Assembly (NCBI RefSeq): GCF_902502825.2
Contig: NZ_LR723674.1
Location: forward strand, 43,321 to 107,320
Source: Pseudorhizobium flavum
Lineage (GTDB): Bacteria; Pseudomonadota; Alphaproteobacteria; Rhizobiales; Rhizobiaceae
Direction: 5' to 3'
Length of the DNA stretch: 64,000 bases
The notes below the pieces were generated by a model. That model worked only from the letters and a program-made list of their open reading frames with translations. It did no database searches and was not told where the DNA came from. The position numbers were made by a program, and so were the translations under genes. Positions 1 through 8,753 of the stretch are shown piece by piece; within the stretch, counting starts at the first letter, position 1, and each line of letters opens with the position of its first letter.

Positions 1-451
1 AGGCTAAGATAACGAACGTCGTAACTAAAATAGCTTCTCGAGTGCCGTATGCTGCACTTGCCCAGGGCAGGAAGAGGATGCCAACCGCACAGCTTGCCGT
101 GAGCACGAGAAGTCCGCTAAAATGTAAAGCTCCCTTCGCACCAGCAGTATCATGGGCGCTTCTGAACTCATTCCAAGCTCTTATGACGAAGAGTTCTTGT
201 CCGGCAGTGCCAATGATTAACAGCAATCCGCCAGCAGAGAAAAGCACCGAATAATGGCCAAAATCGGTGCTTCCTAATCCGCGTGCTGCAAGTGCAACCA
301 GCGTAAAGTTCAGCACCATAATGACAGACTTGATTGCAATCACGTTCGCTACGCTTCGTAGCTGAGGCCTATGCAACAGATCCCTCAGACGCCACCGCAT
401 AAACGTGGAGCAATGGCCCTCTTTACGAGGTGCTGATATATGTCCGGGCAT
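1..451 (-). CDS. Polysaccharide flippase, N-terminal part (cut by window edge)
   Basis: The reading frame is open from an ATG at 451 to the left edge, about 150 residues. A basic N-terminus is followed by a hydrophobic segment around residues 38-56 and then by GLGSTDFGHYSVLFSAGG, the pattern of the first two helices of Wzx-like flippases of the MOP superfamily, where 'ARxLGxxxFGxYS' is typical. Such proteins flip lipid-linked oligosaccharide across the inner membrane. AGGAGG stands three bases before the ATG, which is close; the next ATG is 17 codons inside. The C-terminal part lies outside the window. The family is a good match, but the substrate cannot be told. Confidence 0.72.
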   Translation of the reverse strand, partial: MPGHISAPRKEGHCSTFMRWRLRDLLHRPQLRSVANVIAIKSVIMVLNFTLVALAARGLGSTDFGHYSVLFSAGGLLLIIGTAGQELFVIRAWNEFRSAHDTAGAKGALHFSGLLVLTASCAVGILFLPWASAAYGTREAILVTTFVILA

Positions 452-485
452 CGGCCTCCTCTTATGTAAAGTTGATCTTATCCTG

Positions 486-500
486 AAATAGCAGCTATTT
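486..500. promoter_or_regulatory. 15-bp palindrome upstream of the flippase gene
   Basis: AAATAGCAGCTATTT is a perfect dyad with 7-bp arms around one central base, 35 bp upstream of the flippase start codon. Position and symmetry fit an operator, but no matching regulator is identified. Confidence 0.3.
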
Positions 501-1309
501 CTCTCGTGGGATGTTACTCCATTGCACTGGACACAACACTAAAGCACGGATTTTTATTGAGAATATGCTTAACGTGCTGGGACAGTGGGTGGAGTTCCAT
601 AACCTATATTAGGCAACTTCCGGTTGTAAGGGGGTACATTCTATTTCCAAGTGCGACATGCCAAAAATTTCAATGGCTTCGTTTTTGGAGATTTTAGCTT
701 CTCCACCCTCCATGCTTGGCTGAATAATTCACCTGGTTAGCGAGGACCAATCCGATAGCAGGGTCGCTGACCTCCCTTGCTGACGCCGTCGTCCCAATTT
801 TAACGGATCGGCGACCCATCCACGTAATGATCATCGGGTGTCGCTTTTCAACGGCGCTACAGTAGAGACCCGCCGGCGACCCCATTTCCGGGGGGTCTTT
901 GCTATCTAGGAACCGGGGACTGCACCAATAAGCTCGCCGGAATGCAGCGGCGCTATTCAAACCGGATATAATCCATGCTGTTCTCCGCGCTCAGGAGGGC
1001 TGGAGCAGGCGTCGCGGGGCCAAAGTGATCTCCTGTTTTTTTGGATAATCAGCCCCGCGCAAGCCTTGCGGAGCAATGAGAGACTGCTAATTTACCGCCG
1101 CTGTTGGCGTGGCTCGGATCATGAGGATCAGGCAATGCAGTATGATTGGTCAGGTGTGAGAACACGCCGGATTGCACGGGCAAAGATGGCGGCCTGCGTT
1201 ATCATCACGATGGTCGCCGTTTCGGCTCCGATCCTTGCCCTGAAGGAGGGATCTCTGAGTGTTCCCTGGCTCATGTCGGCTCGAGGATGACGGAAAGGAT
1301 ACGGATGCT
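501..1309. other. Stretch without convincing genes
   Basis: Open frames here are short and mutually overlapping, have no credible ribosome-binding sites, and give no recognisable protein (for example an 88-codon frame on the minus strand at 694-960). The stretch lies between the flippase start and a decayed transposase, so it is probably rearranged or decayed DNA. Confidence 0.5.
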
Positions 1310-1500
1310 CCGATGCACCGTTCTCCTGTGTAAGCTCGCCCATCTCAACGTGCAGTGTTTGACATCGATGGTTAGACTCCGCGGCTCCGCCTTCGCTTCT
1401 TCACCGAAACGCCCGTCGCCCTCTTAAGGAGCTGTTCCTTCCACTGTTTGATCTGGTTGGGTTCGTCACGCTGGTACTTTGCCGCTTATCACCGCTTTTC
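1310..1500 (-). pseudogene. Decayed IS3-family transposase OrfA fragment
   Basis: Read on the minus strand, about 1482-1420 encodes KYQRDEPNQIKQWKEQLL followed by KRATGV. After a frameshift it continues as GVFGEEAKAEP, and after another as LHVEMGELTQENG. This order (HPNQI-x-QWK-xQLL, then GVFG, then KxLHxxIGxLxxEN) is the conserved core of OrfA in one branch of the IS3 family. At least two frameshifts and missing ends make it non-functional. It is unrelated in sequence to the intact IS3-family element at 5013-6533. Confidence 0.6.
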
Positions 1501-1587
1501 CCCACGCATAGATCCGGAACTCCATTCCTGAGGGATTAAAGGTTGCGGACCAAGGCATGGTAAATAGCTCAGCCGGAGCCGGGCTGA

Positions 1588-1890
1588 TCAGCTGTTCTGT
1601 GGAAGTTGTTGGGCTGTCCGAGTGTCATGTTCGAATACTGCGATGGCTTTGTCGATGGTGGCGATGGCTTCATCATTCGTGAACGACGACGAGCCAATAT
1701 GAGCCGCCGCGGCCGATCGAATTGCCTGAAAATAGGAATAAAGTTCCTTCTCTTTAACGTCGTCGGGCGCCCCGTGTAACATTCGGCGGATAAGGCACTG
1801 GATGGCTCGCTCGCTTATGAGCTGGCGAGCCAGGAGCTCAGTGTATGCCTTGCCCAAGGCGTCCAATGCTTTCTCATTGATATCGTTCAA
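1588..1890 (-). CDS. Small hypothetical helical protein
   Basis: A 100-residue protein that I do not recognise. It is rich in Ala, Glu and Arg and looks all-helical, with no signal peptide or membrane segment. The start is a TTG at 1890; AAGGGA lies about ten bases upstream on the minus strand. A lone gene between IS debris and the lipocalin-like gene. The sensible composition and ribosome-binding site are the only support. Confidence 0.55.
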   Translation of the reverse strand: MNDINEKALDALGKAYTELLARQLISERAIQCLIRRMLHGAPDDVKEKELYSYFQAIRSAAAAHIGSSSFTNDEAIATIDKAIAVFEHDTRTAQQLPQNS

Positions 1891-2093
1891 TGGCGATCAT
1901 TCCCTTCTGTAGGCGCAAGGTCTCGCCTGCCGCGGCCCTTGCCTCGGCAGGCTACAACATGCTCCCCACAGAAAACAGTACCTGCCAACAGTGTGCCGAC
2001 ACACCCCCTTCCCCGTCCGCTCTCTAACCTGTTCTCTTTGGACACGCGTGCACCCGGCCAAGAGGCAGGCACTATCGTGGCGCGCCGCGGCGT

Positions 2094-2603
2094 TCAGTCG
2101 AGGCGTCTCCAGACCACCTCAACACGGCCCTCACCGATTGTCGTCATCGGGTTGGTATAACGCCAGGTGTCGCCTTCCACCGTCGATTCCCGCCGCTGCT
2201 TCTCGCCTTCCCAGTTGGGGAAGGTGCTCACCTCAACGTTGAAGGTGACCGTCTTGGCCTCTTCATCGACGTCGTAGGTGCCGTACAGCGCGTTCGAGCC
2301 CTTTCCGATTGCAGAGTATTCCTCTGCCGTGCCCTGCATGCGGTTGTTACCTGCATAGAGCGGCAGGCTGGAGCAGGTGATGAAGTTCACGAACCGGCCG
2401 TTCGGATCCATGATCTGGATGCCGCGCGGGTTTTCGCCGAAAAGCTCCACCTTCTTGTCCGGCTGATGCACGGTGAGCGAGACCAGCGACCAAGTCCCGA
2501 CCACCTGTTCTCGTAGTGTCTTGCCATCGCCCGCCTGGGCAGCCTGACTTGCGGCGATCAGAGCCATCGCCGATGCGGCGAATACGGTGCTTCTGCGTTC
2601 CAT
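2094..2603 (-). CDS. Secreted lipocalin-like domain protein
   Basis: 169 residues. Residues 1-24 form a Sec signal peptide (hydrophobic AASAMALIAASQAAQA, probable cleavage after AQA). The rest starts with LREQVVGTWSLVSL and continues through GIQIMDPNGRFVNF, the pattern of the lipocalin-like family with the N-terminal GTW(x)L signature and the 'NPxGxxxxxxxGRxS' strand. Such proteins are predicted small periplasmic beta-barrels, mostly of unknown ligand. The gene is divergent from the transmembrane regulator at 2735, with 131 bp between them, which suggests the regulator may control it. Family call good, ligand unknown. Confidence 0.75.
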   Translation of the reverse strand: MERRSTVFAASAMALIAASQAAQAGDGKTLREQVVGTWSLVSLTVHQPDKKVELFGENPRGIQIMDPNGRFVNFITCSSLPLYAGNNRMQGTAEEYSAIGKGSNALYGTYDVDEEAKTVTFNVEVSTFPNWEGEKQRRESTVEGDTWRYTNPMTTIGEGRVEVVWRRLD

Positions 2604-2734
2604 CGGTTGTTCCTCCTATGACGTACCGAATGCATCGTCAGCCTGCGCCCGGCCTGGCCCGGTGGCATGTATCCGCGCTGCAATTTCGCTTCAACACGGC
2701 TATAATTTCGGCCGCAAACGATCACGGAGGCGCA

Positions 2735-4390
2735 ATGACCACGCCGAAACGCTACCGCTTCGGGTCATTCGTTCTGGATCTGGAGCGAATGGCGCTCATC
2801 GATGACGGCACTCAGATCGAACTTCGGCCCAAGGCGTTCGACACTCTACGGGTGCTGGTCGAACGCGCTGGGTGCCTCGTCACCAAAGACGAACTGGTCG
2901 CGGCGGTCTGGCCAGACGTGATCGTTAACGACGACGCGCTCGCGCAGTGCGTCCGCGACGTCCGCAAAGCCCTGCGTGATACAGAGCAGCGCATCATCGA
3001 AACCGTGCCGCGGCGCGGGTATCTTTTTGCCGCCAAGATCGAAGACGGATCGGGAAGTTCTGACCCGCAAAGTGCCCCTATCACGACCGGCGATCATCGC
3101 CGCCTGACTTTCGTGGCAGCCCTTACAGCGGTCGTCGCGCTGCTCGTCACGCTAGGTTGGTACGGGTTCGCCCGCAAAGCAGAGACCACCATTGCTCAAG
3201 ACCGCCGGCCGTCGATCGCAGTGCTGCCATTTCGCGCCAGCACGGAGAGCGACGCGGATGCCTGGCTTGGCGAAGGGGTTGCCGACGATATCATCATGGC
3301 TCTGTCGCGCTTCCGTGACATCGCCGTCATCTCCCGCAATTCGAGCTTCCGGTTCAACGACGGCGAGGACCTCGCAACCATCCGCGATCGGGTGAAGGCC
3401 GACTTCCTGCTCCAAGGCAGCCTGCGGCGAACGGGCGACAAACTGCGCCTGGCAGTGCAATTGGTCGATCTTGAAACCGGGGTGAATCGGTGGGCCGAAA
3501 GATTCGACCGCCCGTGGAGCCACGTGTTTGACATCCAGGAAGCGGTCGCGAGGGACGTCGCGGCACAACTGGCAACGCAGGCTCGCGACGCCGCCGTGGT
3601 GCGATCGCAGGGAATGCCGCCTGCGGTGCTGGATGCATACGATCTCGTCCTGCGCGGCCGCAAAGCATATCTGAGCTTCAGCCGCCCTGGCGCGTTGGAA
3701 GGCCTTGACCTGGTGCGCCGCGCAGTTGCTGTTGATCCCAGCTACGCGGTTGCCTGGGAGTTGCTTGCACAGCTCCTGATCCAGTTCTTTATCCAGCCAT
3801 ATGACGAGCGTCAGGGAGATCCTGTCGTGATGGCGGAAGCCAGGGCGGCGCTCACAAAGGCCGTCCAGCTCGATCCTTACTACTCCACGGCACGCGCAGG
3901 GCTGGGAGCTATCATCGCTCGCGAGGGCGATTTCGACACAAGCCTCAAGGAACTGCGCGAGGCTCTCCGGCTCAATCCCAACGACGCCTCGACGCTGAAG
4001 GTCCATGCCGACATACTGTCGCGTGCCGGCCACCACGAGGAGTCTCTGACAACGTGGAACGAGGTGGCGCGGCTAGATCCCGTCGGGACACCTCTGGACG
4101 CGGCGCTCAAGTCGCGCGCGGAGTTCTTCATGGGATACAACGAAGCCGCCCTCGCCTCCGCGCGAAGATGCGCAGCGCTGGCACCGAGGCTACAGCCATG
4201 TCTGCTCTACCTGACTATTGCCGCGTCGGCGGCGGGGCAGCCGGAAGAGGCAAAGGCCGCAGCACAGCGCCTCTTGGAGCTCAATCCGGACATCTCGATC
4301 GCACGGCACTTCGCCATCATTCCATTTCGCAATCCAACGGACGTCGAGAAGATGGCATCCTACCTACGCGCTGCCGGCCTGCCAGAGTAG
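2735..4390 (+). CDS. Transmembrane winged-helix regulator with TPR C-terminus (CadC/ToxR-like)
   Basis: 551 residues from the ATG at 2735, chosen because GGAGG stands four bases before it and the winged-helix domain begins at once. Residues 5-100 are a Trans_reg_C (OmpR/PhoB-type) DNA-binding domain, with LRPKAFDTLRVLV, the recognition-helix region and RRGYLF wing. Residues 124-146 form one membrane helix. Residues 155-280 (RPSIAVLPF, then GEGVADDIIMALSRF) match the TolB/FlgO-like segment common in this class. The C-terminal half has TPR-like helices. It probably binds DNA from the inner membrane and senses a periplasmic signal. The divergent lipocalin gene is the obvious target candidate. 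Confidence 0.85.
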   Translation: MTTPKRYRFGSFVLDLERMALIDDGTQIELRPKAFDTLRVLVERAGCLVTKDELVAAVWPDVIVNDDALAQCVRDVRKALRDTEQRIIETVPRRGYLFAAKIEDGSGSSDPQSAPITTGDHRRLTFVAALTAVVALLVTLGWYGFARKAETTIAQDRRPSIAVLPFRASTESDADAWLGEGVADDIIMALSRFRDIAVISRNSSFRFNDGEDLATIRDRVKADFLLQGSLRRTGDKLRLAVQLVDLETGVNRWAERFDRPWSHVFDIQEAVARDVAAQLATQARDAAVVRSQGMPPAVLDAYDLVLRGRKAYLSFSRPGALEGLDLVRRAVAVDPSYAVAWELLAQLLIQFFIQPYDERQGDPVVMAEARAALTKAVQLDPYYSTARAGLGAIIAREGDFDTSLKELREALRLNPNDASTLKVHADILSRAGHHEESLTTWNEVARLDPVGTPLDAALKSRAEFFMGYNEAALASARRCAALAPRLQPCLLYLTIAASAAGQPEEAKAAAQRLLELNPDISIARHFAIIPFRNPTDVEKMASYLRAAGLPE

Positions 4391-4592
4391 CCCGTGCCAG
4401 TATATGCATCTCGCGCAGGTGGTACTGCGCCGGGTGCGCAAAGAAGCGCGGCTATGATCGGTCTTGCTCCGTAGCGGGTACCGGATGCCTGCCAATGTTC
4501 CATTGAGGTCCGCCCGCTCATACTTTAGAATCACCCGGTGACCGGTGAGATAAGCTAGGCCCATTTCGTCCAATTCGGATCGATTGCTATCC

Positions 4593-5012
4593 ATGATGAA
4601 GACATCCATCGATCACGTGCCACTACGCAAGCAGCGGGAGCTTGAGAAGGTCCTGGAGATCCTGCATGAGGAGTTCGAGGATGCGCTGAAGGAAGGCACA
4701 GCCGAGTTCAAGAAGCGCGGCCGCATCCTGAAGATCATCCTGTTTGGCTCCTATGCCAAGGGTGGGTGGGTCGACGAGCCCTTCACGATGAAGGGCTACC
4801 GGTCCGACTTCGATCTTCTCATCATCGTCAACAACCGCAAGCTCTGCGACTTCGCGGAATACTGGCACAAGGCCGCAGACCGGCTGAACCGGGACAAGTC
4901 AATCGAGACGCCGGTCAGCTTCATCGTGCACTCACGCCGCGAAGTGAATACCTACCTCAAGGAAGGTCAGTACTTCTTCTCCGACATCCGCAAGGAAGGC
5001 ATTGTTCTCTAT
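4593..5012 (+). pseudogene. 5' part of MNT-HEPN gene, split by IS insertion
   Basis: This is the MNT nucleotidyltransferase half, 140 codons from an ATG at 4593 (a second ATG follows at 4596). It has the minimal nucleotidyltransferase signature IILFGSYAKGGWV followed by DFDLLIIV, i.e. GSxAxG plus the DxD-type metal ligands. The frame breaks at GIVLYE, where the IS3-family element enters after base 5012, and then runs about 27 codons into the IS. Joining base 5012 to 6537 restores one open frame of 303 codons with the HEPN half. Intact proteins of this fused type are about 300 residues and belong to the MNT-HEPN group, some of which act in toxin-antitoxin systems. Confidence 0.85.
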
Positions 5013-5089
5013 GAGTGTCCGTCGTCGAATGATTTGAAACTTTTTGGGCGTGGGAAGATTGGAGTTTCCGGCTCGGTTTTCGGGTTGAT

Positions 5090-6070
5090 TTAAGCCGCTT
5101 TGGCCTGGTGGTTCAAGCGGCGTTGTCTGATGGTGTCGCGTTTGATCCTTTCGCGTTCGAGGAGGATTGTTTGGCCGCGCCCGAAGTAGACGTCGGCCGG
5201 GGTGAGATTTTCGAGGCTCTCGTGGTATCGGCGATGATTGTAATGCTCCACGAAGGCCGCGATCTGCGCTTCGAGGTCTTCCTGGAAGAAGTAGTTTTCC
5301 AGCAGAATGCGGCTCTTCAACGTCTGGTGCCAGCGCTCGATCTTGCCCTGCGTTTGGGGGTGGCCGGGAGCCCCGTGAACCTGATCGATCTTGTATTTGT
5401 CCAGCCATTCGCCGAGATCTGAGGCGACGTAACACGGGCCGTTATCCGACAGCAGGCGCGGCCGGTGTTCGACCTTGACCTTGTCGCAGCCTGAGGCGGC
5501 CAGCGCCAGGTCGAGCGTGTCGGTGACATCCTCGACCTTCATGCTGGTGCACAGCTTCCAGGCGATGATGTAGCGGGAATAATCGTCGAGGATGGTCGAC
5601 AGATAGAACCATCCCCAGCCGATGACCTTCAAGTAGGTGAAGTCAGTTTGCCACATCTCGTTCGGGCGCGTGGTCTTGTCCTTGAATTCGTCATTGGCCT
5701 TGATGACGATATAGGCTGGCGAGGTGATTAGGTCATGGGCCTTGAGCAGGCGGTAGACCGAAGCCTCTGAGACGAAATAGCTTTCCATGTCGGTGAACTT
5801 CACCGCCAGCTCGCGTGGCGACAGATCGGCATGATCGAGCGCGAGTGTGATGATGCGATCCCTGATATCGTCGGGGATACGGTTCCACACCCGTGACGGC
5901 GCGGATGTCCGGTCTTCCAGCCCCTCAACACCGTGGGTCTGGAAGCGATCATACCAGCGATAGAAGGTTGGTCTTGGAATGCCGAGCTTGTCGAGGGTTT
6001 GCCTGGCTGGCAGATGAGACCCCTCGACAAGCCGGATGATCTCGAGTTTTTCGGTGGCGGGATATCTCAT
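5090..6070 (-). CDS. IS3-family transposase OrfB (DDE integrase)
   Basis: 326 residues. The N-terminal helix-turn-helix part (LGIPRPTFYRWYDRFQ) is followed by an rve integrase core. The catalytic triad is visible: D in WQTDFTYLKV, D in LLSDNGPCY, and E in HPQTQGKIERWHQTLK, 35 residues after the second D. The start overlaps the OrfA stop by four bases. A -1 slip on the A7G run upstream would instead read KHDRGWGRRR straight into MRYPATEKL, giving the OrfAB fusion transposase usual in this family. It appears full length. Confidence 0.93.
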   Translation of the reverse strand: MRYPATEKLEIIRLVEGSHLPARQTLDKLGIPRPTFYRWYDRFQTHGVEGLEDRTSAPSRVWNRIPDDIRDRIITLALDHADLSPRELAVKFTDMESYFVSEASVYRLLKAHDLITSPAYIVIKANDEFKDKTTRPNEMWQTDFTYLKVIGWGWFYLSTILDDYSRYIIAWKLCTSMKVEDVTDTLDLALAASGCDKVKVEHRPRLLSDNGPCYVASDLGEWLDKYKIDQVHGAPGHPQTQGKIERWHQTLKSRILLENYFFQEDLEAQIAAFVEHYNHRRYHESLENLTPADVYFGRGQTILLERERIKRDTIRQRRLNHQAKAA

Positions 6071-6441
6071 TCTTCGTCGCCCCCATCCGCGATCATGCTT
6101 TTTTTAAGCAGGCGGTTTTCCAGGGTGAGGTCGGCCAGCGCCTCTTTCAGGTCGCGGCTTTCACGGCGTAGCGCCTTGACCTCATCGCTGGTGGCCGAGC
6201 GGGCAGTGTCACCGGCTAGCCGCTTCTTGCCCGCTTCGAGGAATTCCTTCGACCAGCTATAATACAGGCTCTCGGCGATCCCTTCGCGGCGGCAGATCGC
6301 GGCAATGCTGTCTTCACCGCGAAGGCCTTCCAGCACGATGCGGATTTTCTCCTCCGACGAATGGTGCTTGCGCGTGGCGCGACGGATATCCTTGATCGTC
6401 TTCTCGGCCGACGATGTCTGCGGCCCGGTTTTCTGTCTCAT
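6067..6441 (-). CDS. IS3-family transposase OrfA
   Basis: 124 residues from the ATG at 6441, preferred over the upstream in-frame start at 6492 because AAGGAAG lies just before it. It has the HTH_Tnp_1 pattern: KHHSSEEKIRIVLEGL, then AICRREGIAESLYYSWSKEFLEAG. A leucine-zipper-like coiled coil (EVKALRRESRDLKEAL) follows near the C-terminus. It binds the terminal repeats and is normally expressed both alone and as a frameshifted OrfAB fusion. Confidence 0.9.
   Translation of the reverse strand: MRQKTGPQTSSAEKTIKDIRRATRKHHSSEEKIRIVLEGLRGEDSIAAICRREGIAESLYYSWSKEFLEAGKKRLAGDTARSATSDEVKALRRESRDLKEALADLTLENRLLKKSMIADGGDEE
6098..6105 (-). other. Programmed -1 frameshift site (A7G) in IS3 orfA
   Basis: On the minus strand the end of orfA contains CTTAAAAAAAGC. 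In the -1 frame the sequence is open from this run through to the orfB start codon, so slipping here makes an OrfAB fusion. This is the established expression mode of IS3-family elements. Confidence 0.7.
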
Positions 6442-6533
6442 CTTCGCTTCCTTTGAATGAGCTACGATGAGCCGAAAATCCTCTCTTCTCAATTAAACCA
6501 GTTCTGTCTCATAGGCGTTGATGGCGGACACTC

Positions 6534-7028
6534 TATGAGCTCGATGATGAGCCGCTGGCGGAGCCGGAAGTGGTGGATAACCGAGATAGGACGCGGCTTG
6601 CGAGCGACCATTTCCATAGCCGCTTCGCTGCGTCTGTCGGGTTTCTGGATACATCACGCTACTCTACCACCCGCGGACGCCTGACCGAGGCGGCGTTCCT
6701 TCTCCACCAATCCTTGGAGCAATCATATTCCTGCGTCTTGCTGACGTTGATGAACTATGCTCCACCATCTCACAACATCAAGTTCCTTCGCTCTCTCGCC
6801 GAGGAACAGGACAGGCGTCTGGCAGAGGCGTTCCCACGTGACCAGCATCGCGAACGGGCTTGGTTTAACACGCTGAATGAAGCCTATGTGAAGGCACGGT
6901 ATTCGAAGCACTTCGAGATCAGCGAGGAAGCGCTAACCTGGCTTGGCGAGCGCACCGCTTTGCTTCATCAACTGGTGAAAGATGTTTGCGAAGAGCATCT
7001 GGCTCGGCTGGAGAAGAGGGCAGCCTGA
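6534..7028 (+). pseudogene. 3' part of MNT-HEPN gene (HEPN domain)
   Basis: Continuation of the gene broken at 5012. From 6537 the frame reads ELDDEPLAEP and on through RGRLTEAAFLLHQSLEQSY and FNTLNEAYVKARYSKHFEIS to the stop at 7028. This is the HEPN domain fused C-terminally to MNT in this family (helical bundle, LLHQ..E..Y core, then the KARYS motif). A GTG at 6570 could start a separate HEPN-only protein, but no ribosome-binding site supports it. If expressed, HEPN without MNT could be unbalanced; whether it is expressed cannot be told. Confidence 0.82.
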
Positions 7029-7030
7029 CA

Positions 7031-7065
7031 CGAAGTGACCTACAGACACCACTTCGGAAACTTTT
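7031..7065 (+). terminator. Possible terminator after the MNT-HEPN gene
   Basis: CGAAGTG (7031-7037) pairs with CACTTCG (7050-7056) across a 12-base loop and is followed by GAAACTTTT. The stem is short and the T run weak, so this is a candidate only. Confidence 0.35.
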
Positions 7066-7179
7066 GCGCTATCCCGACTTGCCGGTCCGACTGGGCCGGC
7101 GCCGCCTCTCTCGGCTGTGGGTTGGTGGAGCTGCGGCTCCTCTAGGCTTCAGTAGTCGGGGAGACGGGGGCGATGTCGC

Positions 7180-7389
7180 TCAATCGATGTCTTCAGTCGG
7201 CGGCTGAGAGGAATAGTCCTCAACCTCATCTTTTGGGCGAGCCTTGTTGAGGTGCTCGACATACTGTCGAGCCCGCTCGTGGGTAATACCATACATGATG
7301 CGGTTCTCGCTGGACGGCGGCAGATTAGTGTCGAAGACCGTCCAGGTTCCGTTTTCTTCCTGCCGCATTGTGTAACGATCGTCTGGCAT
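7180..7389 (-). CDS. Small hypothetical protein
   Basis: 69 residues from the ATG at 7389 (MPDDRYTMRQEENGTW). The frame extends 20 codons further upstream, but the methionine start fits the pattern better. The order 'YxxRxxxNGTWxVFDT...' followed by a helical AxxYVEHLNKA resembles small hypothetical proteins frequent in rhizobia. It has no signal peptide and no known function. It is downstream of, and on the same strand as, the GT4 gene. Confidence 0.6.
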   Translation of the reverse strand: MPDDRYTMRQEENGTWTVFDTNLPPSSENRIMYGITHERARQYVEHLNKARPKDEVEDYSSQPPTEDID

Positions 7390-7487
7390 AAACTCTTTCT
7401 CCGGGCATGGAAGAATGCGATGTGGCCAAGCTTGTTCCCGCAGGTCCACAGCGCTGGTCGGCCAGCACTGGTCTCGTCGGTGCGGGA

Positions 7488-8594
7488 TTAACCCAGGGTC
7501 CGGTAGAGCTTCGCGTAGGATTGGGCCATTTTCTGCGCGGTAAACACCGTTTCATAGCGATGCCGTGCCGCTTCACCAAATCGATCAGCTTCAGCCTGAT
7601 TGGTCCAAAGTCGTTGCATCGCCTGACCGAGCCCCTCCGGGTCTGCCGGAGGGACCGTTAAGCCGGTCACCCCATTAAGATTAACGAAACTCGTCCCCGT
7701 GCCGATCTCGCATGAGACCATCGGTTTGCCGGCCATCGCCGCCTCAACGAGAGACAAGCCGAAAGCCTCCGACCGCAAATGGGACGGAAAAACCAAGGCC
7801 CGGCAAAGCGAAAGAAGGGCCGTCTTGTCCTGGTCGGGAAGAGCACCGAGCAGGTGAATGTTTGACAGCTTTTCCCGCTCTACCTGTTTCTTAAGCTCGT
7901 GCTCCAAACCACCGCCACCCACAATGACGACAGGAAGATGGGTCTTGGATGCTGCCTCAATGAGAAACTGGATCCCCTTGTAATAACGAAGCACCCCAAC
8001 AAACAGGAAAAAGCTTCCCGGAAATCGGTTGCGCCAGTGGGCAAGGCGCTCCGGATCTGATTGCGGATACTCTGTCTCATCAAGGCCAATCGGAATGACA
8101 TCTACCTTGTTCTGATAGCGCGACAGGACGGGGCTAGAGGCGAGATAATTCGGCGAGGTAGCAACGATGCGATCCGACCGGCGCAAGAAGTGATGCATCA
8201 AAGGGCTGTAGAGACGCAACAGCAGTTTCTGTTTCACGATATCGGAGTGATAGGTCACAACAACGGGCTTGCGAGCTGGCGTCACCAGGTCCACCAGATC
8301 CATGAATGGCCACGGAAAGTGGAAATGCACCACATCAGCCTGATGACTGAGTTCGCGGAACTTCTGAAATGCGGCGAGCGATAGGCCGGTGGAAGCAATG
8401 TCGAGATCCTGCTTCACCTGGATGATACGGTGACCATCAAACTCGAATGGCTCTGCTGCTGGCTTGGGGCTCAGTGACAGGATCTGAGCTTCTATTCCAA
8501 GAGAACGGCAGCCTTTGGCAATTGCGTGGATCGTGCGCTCCACTCCTCCGAACGTGTCTGGCCAGTAGGTTTTGAAGAAATGCAGAACACGCAA
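7488..8594 (-). CDS. GT4-family glycosyltransferase
   Basis: About 368 residues. The TTG at 8594 gives MRVLHFFKTYWPDTFGGVE, the usual beginning of this group; another TTG five codons upstream (8609) is possible. N-terminal GT-B domain with GGVERTIH, then the C-terminal nucleotide-binding domain with FVGVLRYYKG and the E-x7-E motif EAFGLSLVE, followed by GLTVPPADPEGL. It transfers a sugar, probably from a nucleotide-sugar donor, to a growing lipid-linked glycan at the cytoplasmic face. With gmd/rmd nearby, a mannose or rhamnose donor is plausible but unproven. Confidence 0.88.
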   Translation of the reverse strand: MRVLHFFKTYWPDTFGGVERTIHAIAKGCRSLGIEAQILSLSPKPAAEPFEFDGHRIIQVKQDLDIASTGLSLAAFQKFRELSHQADVVHFHFPWPFMDLVDLVTPARKPVVVTYHSDIVKQKLLLRLYSPLMHHFLRRSDRIVATSPNYLASSPVLSRYQNKVDVIPIGLDETEYPQSDPERLAHWRNRFPGSFFLFVGVLRYYKGIQFLIEAASKTHLPVVIVGGGGLEHELKKQVEREKLSNIHLLGALPDQDKTALLSLCRALVFPSHLRSEAFGLSLVEAAMAGKPMVSCEIGTGTSFVNLNGVTGLTVPPADPEGLGQAMQRLWTNQAEADRFGEAARHRYETVFTAQKMAQSYAKLYRTLG

Positions 8595-8753
8595 GAGGTC
8601 TACCCGCAACTAACGGCACCAAATCTATCTAATATGAGAAAGAGGATTTAAAATCAATTACTTGTCGCGTCCAGATTAACCAAAATGCGTGTTAATATTT
8701 GATTAATAAGGCCATTTGAGCTTTTTTCCGATCTTCAAAAGGTCAGCGGTCAA

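Larger units (their letters stand above)
5013..6533 (-). mobile_element. IS3-family insertion sequence, 1521 bp
   Basis: Both ends carry the inverted terminal motif GAGTGTCCG (5013-5021, and its complement at 6525-6533), imperfectly extended over about 25 bp. A 3-bp direct repeat TAT flanks it (5010-5012 and 6534-6536), as expected for IS3-family transposition. It carries overlapping orfA and orfB on the minus strand with an A7G slippery run at 6098-6105. Both frames appear intact, so the element may be active. It splits the MNT-HEPN gene. Confidence 0.88.

Noticed and set aside
694..960. 88-codon minus-strand frame
   Set aside because: No start signal, no similarity I can name, and in a decayed region.
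3152..4036. 294-codon minus-strand frame
   Set aside because: Lies wholly inside the winged-helix/TPR regulator gene, and its translation resembles no protein.
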